Assembly (NCBI GenBank): GCA_052246295.1
Contig: JBQQCO010000015.1
From: Piscibacillus sp052246295
Lineage (GTDB): Bacteria > Bacillota > Bacilli > Bacillales > Alkalibacillaceae
Reading direction: 5' to 3' (one strand)
DNA: 64,000 bases
The position numbers and the translations under genes were made by a program. The notes under the pieces were generated by a model that did no database searches, was not told where the DNA came from, and was given only the letters and a program-made list of their open reading frames with translations. The first letter of the stretch is position 1; every line of letters begins with the position of its first letter. This document shows positions 55,280 through 64,000 of this stretch, piece after piece.

Positions 55280-57796
55280 TTAAGATTCTTCTGTTGTTTC
55301 CTCATCGTCATTAGTAGTTAATTCAGCTTCAGAACTCTCATCAACATCTATTAATTCTTCTTCTTCGTCTTCTTTTTCAACGCGGGCAACTGTTGCCACT
55401 TCTTCATCTTCAGCTAAACGGATTAACTTAACACCTTGTGTATTACGTCCCGTTTGTGAGATAGATTCAGAAGACATACGAATGAGTACGCCACTAGCTG
55501 TCATTAACATAAGATCTTCTTCTCCTGTAACAGGCTTAACAGCAACTACTGAACCGTTTTTATCACTTAACTTACACGTAATAATACCTTTACCACCACG
55601 GTTCTGTAAGCGATATTCATCTTCAGGAGTTCTCTTACCGAACCCTTTAGAAGTTACAGTTAAGAGATCCACGCCTTTATCGATAATTTCCATCGATACA
55701 ACTTCATCGCCTTCTCGTAACGTAATCCCTTTAACCCCTGATGCAGTACGCCCCATTGAGCGAACATCTGATTCATGGAATCGGATTAGTAATCCATTCT
55801 TCGTGGCAATCATCATATCTTTATCGCCATCAGTTAATCGAACTGAAATTAATTCATCATCTTCACGTAGATTAATAGCCCTTAATCCACCTCTTCTAAT
55901 ATTCGCAAATTTCTCTAATGACGTACGTTTTGAAAGACCATTTCTCGTTGTAAAGAACAAGAACCAATCTGCATCAAACTCTTTAACACTTATAACAGCG
56001 TTAACCCACTCGCCTTTTTCAACTTGTAAAACGTTAACAAGTGGAATACCTTTTGCTGTCCGACTAAACTCTGGTATCTCATAACCTTTTGCACGATATA
56101 CTTTACCTTTATTTGTAAAGAATAGTAGCGTATCGTGAGTTGACGTAGATAGTAGGTGTTCGACAAAATCTTCATCATTGGTTCCCATACCTTGAATCCC
56201 TCGACCACCACGTCGCTGGGCACGATAAGTCGTAGCAGGTAGGCGTTTAATATATCCTCTATGCGTTAGGCTGATAATCACTGTTTCTTCTGGGATTAAG
56301 TCCTCATCCTCAATGAAATCAGTGCCACCAATTGTAATTTCTGTTCGACGTGTGTCATTATATTTTTCTTTAATTTCTAATAGTTCTTCTCTTATAATCT
56401 CTAATACTTTTTGTTCATCTGCTAAGATTGCTTTTAATTCAGCAATTAATTCCTTAACTTCTTTATAGTCGTTATCGATTTTGTCGCGTTCTAAGCCAGT
56501 TAGACGCTGCAAACGCATATCTAAAATCGCTTGGGCTTGTTTTTCAGATAAACCAAATCGGTTCATTAAACCATCTCTAGCTTCATCTGTTGTTTGAGAG
56601 CCACGGATTAATTCAATAACTTCATCTAAATGATCTAGAGCGATTCTTAAACCTTCTAAAATATGAGCTCTTGCTTCAGCTTTTTCTAAATCATATCTAG
56701 TACGCCTAATAATAATTTCCTTCTGGTGTTCTAGATAATACTCTAGCGTTTGTTTAATATTTAAAACTTTAGGCTGTCCATCTACTAAGGCTAGCATATT
56801 GATTCCGAATGATGTTTGTAAGGATGTCTGTTTATAAAGATTATTTAAAACTACATTCGCATTAGCATCCCTGCGTAACTCGATTACAATTCTCAAACCA
56901 TCACGGTCTGACTCATCACGTAAATCAGTAATACCGTCAATCTTCTTATCTCGCACTAGCTCTGCGATTTTCTCAATAAGTCTAGCTTTGTTGACTTGAT
57001 AAGGAATTTCATTAACGATAATCGTGGATTTACCGTTCGGTTCTTCTACAATATCAGCCTTAGAACGAATGGTAAGTGAGCCTTTACCAGTTTCATAAGC
57101 TTGGCGAATACCACTTCTTCCTAAGATACTTCCTCCAGTTGGAAAGTCAGGGCCATGTATGTAATCACTCATGAGCTCTTCAATTGTAATATCAGGATTC
57201 TCACTAACAGCTAAAACGGCATCAATTACTTCACCTAACTGATGGGGAGGAATATTCGTAGCCATTCCAACTGCGATCCCTGAAGCACCATTTACAAGTA
57301 GGTTAGGGAACTTAGCTGGTAGTACTGCTGGTTCTCTTTCCGTACCATCATAGTTATCATTGTAATCAATTGTATTCTTGTTAATATCACGAAGTAATTC
57401 CATCGATATCTTAGACATACGCGCTTCAGTATAACGCATTGCGGCAGCTGAATCGCCATCAACAGAACCGAAGTTACCGTGTCCATCCACAAGCATATTT
57501 CGGAAGTTAAAATCTTGTGCCATACGGACCATTGCTTCATATACAGCCGAATCACCGTGTGGGTGATACTTACCTATAACTTCACCTACGATACGTGCTG
57601 ACTTCTTATAAGCTTTATCCGCGTGCATACCTAAATCATGCATCGCGTATAAAATACGTCTATGTACAGGTTTTAAACCGTCTCTTACATCAGGTAAAGC
57701 GCGTGAAACAATTACACTCATGGCGTAATCTAAGAACGAAGTCCTCATCTCTTGACTAATATTAATTTCTTCTACTTTTGGTCGTTGTTGATCCAA
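55280..57796 (-). CDS. gyrA: DNA gyrase subunit A
   Basis: The 838-residue subunit breaks and rejoins DNA. The active-site tyrosine is Y122 (AAMRYTEAR). The quinolone region has S83 and E87 (HGDSAVYEA), the usual sensitive residues. The GyrA box QRRGGRG lies before the six-bladed C-terminal wrapping domain, and the tail is very acidic. The start is TTG, 9 nt after GGGAGG; an ATG 5 bases upstream is out of frame. A hairpin covers part of the ribosome site. Confidence 0.96.
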   Translation of the reverse strand: MDQQRPKVEEINISQEMRTSFLDYAMSVIVSRALPDVRDGLKPVHRRILYAMHDLGMHADKAYKKSARIVGEVIGKYHPHGDSAVYEAMVRMAQDFNFRNMLVDGHGNFGSVDGDSAAAMRYTEARMSKISMELLRDINKNTIDYNDNYDGTEREPAVLPAKFPNLLVNGASGIAVGMATNIPPHQLGEVIDAVLAVSENPDITIEELMSDYIHGPDFPTGGSILGRSGIRQAYETGKGSLTIRSKADIVEEPNGKSTIIVNEIPYQVNKARLIEKIAELVRDKKIDGITDLRDESDRDGLRIVIELRRDANANVVLNNLYKQTSLQTSFGINMLALVDGQPKVLNIKQTLEYYLEHQKEIIIRRTRYDLEKAEARAHILEGLRIALDHLDEVIELIRGSQTTDEARDGLMNRFGLSEKQAQAILDMRLQRLTGLERDKIDNDYKEVKELIAELKAILADEQKVLEIIREELLEIKEKYNDTRRTEITIGGTDFIEDEDLIPEETVIISLTHRGYIKRLPATTYRAQRRGGRGIQGMGTNDEDFVEHLLSTSTHDTLLFFTNKGKVYRAKGYEIPEFSRTAKGIPLVNVLQVEKGEWVNAVISVKEFDADWFLFFTTRNGLSKRTSLEKFANIRRGGLRAINLREDDELISVRLTDGDKDMMIATKNGLLIRFHESDVRSMGRTASGVKGITLREGDEVVSMEIIDKGVDLLTVTSKGFGKRTPEDEYRLQNRGGKGIITCKLSDKNGSVVAVKPVTGEEDLMLMTASGVLIRMSSESISQTGRNTQGVKLIRLAEDEEVATVARVEKEDEEEELIDVDESSEAELTTNDDEETTEES

Positions 57797-57800
57797 CCGT

Positions 57801-57859
57801 CATTACCTCCCTAAATGGTAATGAGCGCAAGACTGATTTTGTTCCGTACACTTGCGCTC
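57801..57859 (-). promoter_or_regulatory. gyrB-gyrA spacer with two hairpins, one covering the gyrA ribosome site
   Basis: GAGCGCAAG/CTTGCGCTC (57823-57859) forms a 9-bp stem, and CATTACC/GGTAATG (57801-57823) a second one whose 3' arm begins in the SD GGGAGG. The two cannot both form fully because they share a base, suggesting alternate RNA states. Confidence 0.5.
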
Positions 57860-57868
57860 TACCAAGAC

Positions 57869-59830
<1,962 letters not shown>

Positions 59831-60130
59831 CTATTCCTGTCCTTCTTCAAGTTCATAGGTATCTGTTATATCATCGACTTTGTCTAACTTATAAGCTAAC
59901 TGTGCACGTCTATTTAATGTCGAGACTGATAGTGAACTAAAATATATATGATTAACGGTAATGACAATTGATTTCGCTTCTTCATAAGAACTATCTGAGA
60001 CATTACCTTTATCCCTTTGCTTAAAAATCATCTCTTCAATTATCGATGAGGAGTTAAATAAATTATAATCAATAATCGACACCACATCTTCGGATTGAAT
60101 GACATTTTCATCGCCAATATGTATAAACAA
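59831..60130 (-). CDS. remB: Extracellular matrix regulator RemB (YaaB)
   Basis: The 99-residue DUF370 protein begins MFIHIGDENVIQSEDVVSIID and has the Rem family's STLNRRAQLAYKL near residue 70. RemB is a partner or paralogue of RemA, which controls biofilm matrix and osmoprotection genes in B. subtilis. It is in its conserved place, 9 bp after recF and 33 bp before gyrB. Confidence 0.9.
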   Translation of the reverse strand: MFIHIGDENVIQSEDVVSIIDYNLFNSSSIIEEMIFKQRDKGNVSDSSYEEAKSIVITVNHIYFSSLSVSTLNRRAQLAYKLDKVDDITDTYELEEGQE

Positions 60131-60139
60131 CGTTCATCC

Positions 60140-61258
60140 TCACCTTTCCTCAACTAATTGACCATTATGGATTGTGTATATTTCTGCTTGACTTATGGTG
60201 TCATGAGCTATTCCATCAACACTTGTAGTCGTTACAAATGTTTGAACCTTACCTTGAATTGTATTAAGAAGATGTGACTGCCTATAATCATCCAATTCAC
60301 TTAATACATCATCCAATAATAAAATCGGATACTCACCAACTTCTTCGTAAATAAGTTCAATTTCAGCAAGCTTTAATGACAGTGCTGTTGTTCGTTGCTG
60401 CCCTTGAGAACCGAACGTTTGAACATTTTTCCCATTCACATTAAAAATTAAATCATCACGATGAGGCCCAACTAAGGTCGTTCCTCTATCGATCTCTTTA
60501 GACTCTATTTGATCGAAATGTTCCTCTAAAACTACTTTTATTTTCTCCGAATCCATGTCTTCTGATACATCTACACTAGCGTCGTAATCAATTGTCAAAT
60601 CTTCATAACCTCTACTAATTCCTTCATGAATCGGTTGAGCCCATTTCCTAAGCTTCTGCAAAAATAAAAAGCGCCTTTCTAGAATAAGAGCCGCATGTTC
60701 AATAAGTTGATCCGTATAGACTCTTAACATCGTAGGATCAGCTTGCTTTTGTCTTTGTAAATCCTTTAATAAAGCATTACGTTCTTTTAAGATTCGTTGA
60801 TATTGACCTAAGTGATAAATATAGACAGGCTGGGTTTGTCCAATCTCCATATCGAAGAACTTACGCCGTTCAGATGGACTTCCCTTTACTAAGTTCAAAT
60901 CCTCAGGAGCAAACATTACGACGTTCATCGCGCCAATGTACTCACTTAAACGTTTCTGTTCAATATGGTTGAACTTAGCTTTTTTCCCCTTACTTGAAAA
61001 AATCACTTCAAGTGGAAAACTTTGATTCCGTTTAAAAACCCTACCCTCTATTTTACCATACTCTGCATCCCATTGGATTAATTCTTTATCTCGAGGGGTC
61101 CGGTGCGATTTAGTGAAGGCTAAGACATAAATAGCCTCCATCAAATTAGTCTTTCCTTGTGCATTTTCCCCGATGATGACATTAATTTTTTTATTAAAAT
61201 TAACTGATAGTTTGTCGTAATTACGATAATTGGTGAGTGTTATTTCCTCGATATACAT
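60140..61258 (-). CDS. recF: DNA repair and recombination protein RecF
   Basis: The 372-residue SMC-like ATPase has Walker [17 protein letters not shown] (28-43), the signature [19 protein letters not shown] and Walker [18 protein letters not shown]. It loads RecR at gaps. It follows yaaA by 26 bp. The order dnaA-dnaN-yaaA-recF is intact. Confidence 0.97.
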   Translation of the reverse strand: MYIEEITLTNYRNYDKLSVNFNKKINVIIGENAQGKTNLMEAIYVLAFTKSHRTPRDKELIQWDAEYGKIEGRVFKRNQSFPLEVIFSSKGKKAKFNHIEQKRLSEYIGAMNVVMFAPEDLNLVKGSPSERRKFFDMEIGQTQPVYIYHLGQYQRILKERNALLKDLQRQKQADPTMLRVYTDQLIEHAALILERRFLFLQKLRKWAQPIHEGISRGYEDLTIDYDASVDVSEDMDSEKIKVVLEEHFDQIESKEIDRGTTLVGPHRDDLIFNVNGKNVQTFGSQGQQRTTALSLKLAEIELIYEEVGEYPILLLDDVLSELDDYRQSHLLNTIQGKVQTFVTTTSVDGIAHDTISQAEIYTIHNGQLVEER

Positions 61259-61284
61259 GAAGTGACTCCTCTAACAATCCAACT

Positions 61285-61509
61285 TTATTCAGATGCTTGT
61301 CCAACTTGAAATGTTCCAACTTCCTCAATTTCTATAACATCATTCACTTTAAGTTTACGACCTCTACGATCATCTAACTCTCCGTTTACATATACATCGA
61401 ATTCTTTAAGAAATACTTTCGCCATTCCACCAGAATCAATAATGTTTGCTAATTTAAGGAATTGTCCAAGTGTAATTTCTTGCGTATCTATTTCTATAAT
61501 TTCAGGCAT
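61285..61509 (-). CDS. yaaA: S4-domain RNA-binding protein YaaA/RlbA
   Basis: The 74-residue S4-fold protein has ITLGQFLKLANIIDSGGMAK and VYVNGELDDRRGRKL, typical of YaaA, which is linked to ribosome assembly. GAAGGTG precedes the ATG. A long 348-bp spacer separates it from dnaN. Confidence 0.95.
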   Translation of the reverse strand: MPEIIEIDTQEITLGQFLKLANIIDSGGMAKVFLKEFDVYVNGELDDRRGRKLKVNDVIEIEEVGTFQVGQASE

Positions 61510-61857
61510 TTTTTCACCTTCTTTTCCAACCTAACGTCATATTATTATTTTACTAAATATTTCGCTTTAAGAAAAGCACAAGGAAAGGTATTATTTCTTA
61601 TTTAATATATGCTCTATTCCTAGTTTGGACGAATTGTCCACAGGTTAATCTTTTTAAAATTAATTACTTATTACGAATGAGTTATACACATGTGAATGAA
61701 TTTAAATGTAAACTTTAACTTTTTGTTGATAATGTGATTCGCTATCGGTGGACGCTTTCTGCAAGTTATACCTCAACAAGAATCAAAATAAAACCGCACT
61801 ATGACTAAATGCTTTAACCATAGTACGGTTGAATAATATTTTTAGTTTGTTGGTTGT
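61510..61857. other. dnaN-yaaA spacer with DnaA-box-like sites
   Basis: The 348-bp spacer has no ORF. It holds the dnaN terminator (61784-61830), a TTATACACA box at 61682-61690, a near-box TTGTCCACA at 61634-61642 and AT-rich DNA. Both DnaA-box-like words are on the + strand, about 50 bp apart. A weak promoter for yaaA-recF may lie near 61540-61575. Confidence 0.55.
61784..61830 (-). terminator. dnaN terminator
   Basis: AACCGTACTATG and CATAGTGCGGTT form a 12-bp stem with one mismatch, followed by TTATTTT on the minus strand. Confidence 0.85.
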
Positions 61858-63000
61858 TTAATAAGTTCTTACTGGTGTGATCAGTTGTAAGATTTGGTCA
61901 TCGTCTTCTTCAGGACGGATGACAAATGGACGCATTGCGCCTGTGAAATTAATAGACACTTGTTCAGTATCAATTGCCTTCAATGCATCAATCATATACT
62001 TCGCATTGAACGATATCTTTAAATCCTCTCCATCAATTGAATGAGTTACTAAGGTTTCTTCAACATGACCGATTTCTGGAGAATGACTAGTAATTTGAAT
62101 TGTATTTTGATCTTTAGTCACTAACTTAACAATGTTATTTCGATTATCTTTTGCTAACAAGCTTGCACGATCAATTGAATCAATTAAATCCTTTGAATCT
62201 ACTTTGACAACTGTTTTGCTTTGGTTAGGAATCAAACGTGATGTTTCTGGATAATTACCATCTAGTAAACGAGATAAGAAGAATAAGTTCTTAGTTCTAA
62301 ATAAAATTTGATTATCTGTAACACTGACTTGAATCGTTTCCTGTGTATCATCAAGAATTTTATTTAATTCACTCAAGCTTTTACCTGGAATAACGACATT
62401 ATTAAATGTTAAGTGATCTGCATCTGTCATGGAAATTTTTCTTGATGCTAGACGATGTGAATCAGTTGCAACTAATTCTAAAAGGTCATTTTCTAATTTA
62501 ATATGAACTCCCGTTAGAATTGGCCTTGTTTCAGATACAGATACCGCGAAGTTTGTTTGACGAATCAACATTTTTAATAAGTCAATTTGTAAATCAAAGC
62601 TATTATCAGTATGTAATACAGGAAGTTGTGGAAATTCTTCAGCATCTTGACCGTTTAATTTAAATTCAGCATGTCCAGATGTGATTTGAATGTTTAAATC
62701 TTCATCAATATTCATTTCAACTTGATTATCAGGTAATTTACGAATAATTTCTGGTAAGAATTTAGCTTGTACAACAATTTGACCTGGTTCAAGATCATGA
62801 ATGTTTACAATTCCATCCTCTTCAACTGGAATTACAGATTCAATTGTAATATCTGAGTTACTACCAGTTAACTTAACACCTTGATCATTCGCTTCAATTT
62901 TGATTCCAGATAGAATTGGAATTGTAGGTTTTGATGATACAGCCTTCATAACATTTTGGATACTGTTCATTAATGGTTCGCGTTCAATTAAGATTTTCAT
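61858..63000 (-). CDS. dnaN: DNA polymerase III beta sliding clamp
   Basis: The 380-residue clamp of three similar domains encircles DNA and binds polymerases, HolB-containing loader and YabA. MKILIEREPLMNSIQNVMKAV opens it, RPILTGVHI and DSHRLA are in the middle domain and the C-terminus ends with ITPVRTY. GGAGGGC precedes the ATG. It follows dnaA across the origin spacer. Confidence 0.97.
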   Translation of the reverse strand: MKILIEREPLMNSIQNVMKAVSSKPTIPILSGIKIEANDQGVKLTGSNSDITIESVIPVEEDGIVNIHDLEPGQIVVQAKFLPEIIRKLPDNQVEMNIDEDLNIQITSGHAEFKLNGQDAEEFPQLPVLHTDNSFDLQIDLLKMLIRQTNFAVSVSETRPILTGVHIKLENDLLELVATDSHRLASRKISMTDADHLTFNNVVIPGKSLSELNKILDDTQETIQVSVTDNQILFRTKNLFFLSRLLDGNYPETSRLIPNQSKTVVKVDSKDLIDSIDRASLLAKDNRNNIVKLVTKDQNTIQITSHSPEIGHVEETLVTHSIDGEDLKISFNAKYMIDALKAIDTEQVSINFTGAMRPFVIRPEEDDDQILQLITPVRTY

Positions 63001-63024
63001 AATGCCCTCCTAAATACAGTAGTC

Positions 63025-63174
63025 ATATATATTTATTTTTTTTATAAAGAATAGTAATAATCGTAATAGGTACTGTGAATTTGTGTATAACTGCTTTAAA
63101 GTGTTCTGATGTGGAGTTATTCACATGTGGATAAACTGTTCATAAATGTGCACAACTTATCTACATTATCTACA
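63025..63174. other. oriC part: unwinding element, DnaA-trio-like triplets and DnaA boxes
   Basis: In the dnaA-dnaN spacer, on the minus strand, DnaA boxes TTATCCACA (63126-63134 reversed) and TTATACACA (63082-63090 reversed) precede a GTACC stretch, triplets CTATTACGATTATTACTA (within 63051-63069) and an AT tract TTTATAAAAAAAATAAATA. This is the layout of the B. subtilis BUS (box, GC spacer, DnaA-trios, unwinding region). More boxes lie at 63117-63125 (TTATTCACA), 63157-63165 and 63166-63174 (TTATCTACA), on the + strand. Confidence 0.8.
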
Positions 63175-63183
63175 TGTTCACAA

Positions 63184-64000
63184 CTAATGAGATTTAATCG
63201 TTTCAATCAAATCATCAATTTCACGTTGTAATTGTAAATCATCAGCCATCATTTTAGAGATTTTTTCATGAGCATGAATAACAGTTGTATGATCACGCCC
63301 TCCAAATTCTTCCCCAATCTTCGGTAAAGAGAAATCAGTTAACTCTCGTGATAAATACATAGCGATTTGACGAGGGAAGGCTACTGACTTCGTTCTTTTT
63401 TTAGCTGCAAAATCTTCTAACCGTACATGATACTTTTCACCAATGACTTCTTGGATCCCTTTAATAGTGATTTCTTTTGGCTTACTATTTGGAATGATAT
63501 CTTTTAAGGCATTAGCAGCTAAAGCAGCGTCAATATCTTCATTTACTAAAGAAGAGTATGCAACAACACGTATTAACGCTCCTTCTAATTCACGAATGTT
63601 TGTATCAATTTGATTAGCAATATAAAGCATCACTTCATTAGGTATATCAAGGCCATCAGCTTTCGCTTTTTTTCGTAAAATAGCAATTCTAGTTTCTAAA
63701 TCTGGTGGTGTAATATCTGTAATTAGACCCCATTCAAAGCGGGAACGTAGTCGATCTTCTAGTGTTGGAATTTCTTTTGGTGGTCGATCGCTTGAAATAA
63801 CAATTTGCTTATTTTCTTCATGTAATGTATTAAACGTATGGAAAAATTCTTCTTGAGTTTGTTCTTTTCCGGCTAGGAATTGAATATCATCGATTAATAG
63901 TACGTCCACATTTCGATATTTATTGCGGAAATCTATTGCTTTATTATCACGAATTGAGTTAATAAACTCGTTCGTAAATTTTTCTGATGTCGTATAAACA
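63184..64000 (-). CDS. dnaA: Chromosomal replication initiator DnaA (N-terminus outside the window)
   Basis: The frame runs to the right edge of the window without a start; the part here is about 272 residues. Seen are [18 protein letters not shown] at the edge, Walker [18 protein letters not shown], the arginine-finger region [12 protein letters not shown] and the C-terminal DNA-binding [15 protein letters not shown] that reads DnaA boxes. An internal ATG at 63909 is not the true start, because the conserved upstream residues are still in frame. The missing N-terminal portion holds domains I-II and the Walker A part. Confidence 0.97.
   Translation of the reverse strand, partial: VYTTSEKFTNEFINSIRDNKAIDFRNKYRNVDVLLIDDIQFLAGKEQTQEEFFHTFNTLHEENKQIVISSDRPPKEIPTLEDRLRSRFEWGLITDITPPDLETRIAILRKKAKADGLDIPNEVMLYIANQIDTNIRELEGALIRVVAYSSLVNEDIDAALAANALKDIIPNSKPKEITIKGIQEVIGEKYHVRLEDFAAKKRTKSVAFPRQIAMYLSRELTDFSLPKIGEEFGGRDHTTVIHAHEKISKMMADDLQLQREIDDLIETIKSH

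Noticed and set aside
55482..56084. 200-codon + strand frame opposite gyrA
   Set aside because: It is a shadow of gyrA codon usage with no ribosome site; other long antisense frames (10244-10612, 24808-25302, 58323-58724) are the same.

Overview
The window is about 64 kb of low-GC chromosome from an endospore-forming member of the Bacillaceae. The evidence is the origin-proximal gene order known from Bacillus subtilis (dnaA-dnaN-yaaA-recF-remB-gyrB-gyrA ... dacA-pdxST-serS-tRNA-Ser-dck/dgk ... tadA-SRP RNA-dnaX-yaaK-recR-bofA ... csfB-yaaO-tmk-darA-yaaR-holB-ricT-yabA-yabB-rsmI-abrB-metG-tatD-yabE-rnmV-ksgA-yabG-veg-sspF), plus many sporulation genes (sspF, yabG, csfB, bofA, cotY/Z type, yaaH). 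A betaine-type BCCT transporter and the sequence style suggest a salt-tolerant genus, but the genus is inference only. The + strand as given is the reverse of the usual map: dnaA lies at the right edge, cut at its N-terminus, and most genes are on the minus strand, co-directional with a fork leaving the origin leftwards.

Layout from right to left. 53-64 kb holds the origin and replication block: dnaA, the dnaA-dnaN spacer with DnaA boxes, DnaA-trio-like triplets and an AT-rich unwinding region, then dnaN, yaaA, recF, remB, gyrB, gyrA, and an HD-GYP protein with a changed metal motif. 48-53 kb holds dacA, the vitamin B6 synthase genes pdxS/pdxT, serS behind a T-box leader, and tRNA-Ser(UGA). 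46-48 kb holds the deoxynucleoside kinase pair dgk/dck and an M23 peptidase.

23.8-46 kb is an accessory block placed between yaaH and dgk, which are close neighbours in B. subtilis. It holds a Cys-rich spore coat gene; a CstR-controlled persulfide operon (cstR, tusA, dsrE, rhodanese, TusA-rhodanese, rhodanese-metallo-beta-lactamase, then SulP and DUF202 genes) with four matching 16-bp operators; a complete dppABCDE-ykfABCD operon for uptake and breakdown of wall-derived peptides; acsA; an NCS2 permease; an orphan IucD-type N-hydroxylase; a DJ-1/PfpI stress protein with a SigB-type promoter; and a DUF3891 gene. 20.2-23.7 kb holds a BCCT transporter inserted between tadA and the SRP RNA gene, and the yaaH cortex-lytic gene. 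0-19.9 kb returns to the conserved block, with few gaps (xpaC, yaaN, yaaL and yazA are not at their usual places).

The best hidden structure is intergenic. A long non-coding repeat occurs twice (about 47.46-47.72 kb and 53.69-54.08 kb), inverted on the map but in the same polarity relative to the gene before it, and it begins with a terminator hairpin. A 21-bp-periodic array of TTTATCTACCCTT units lies at 28.01-28.13 kb. Degenerate AGAGCGAC-containing repeats lie in two other spacers. None of these encodes a convincing protein.
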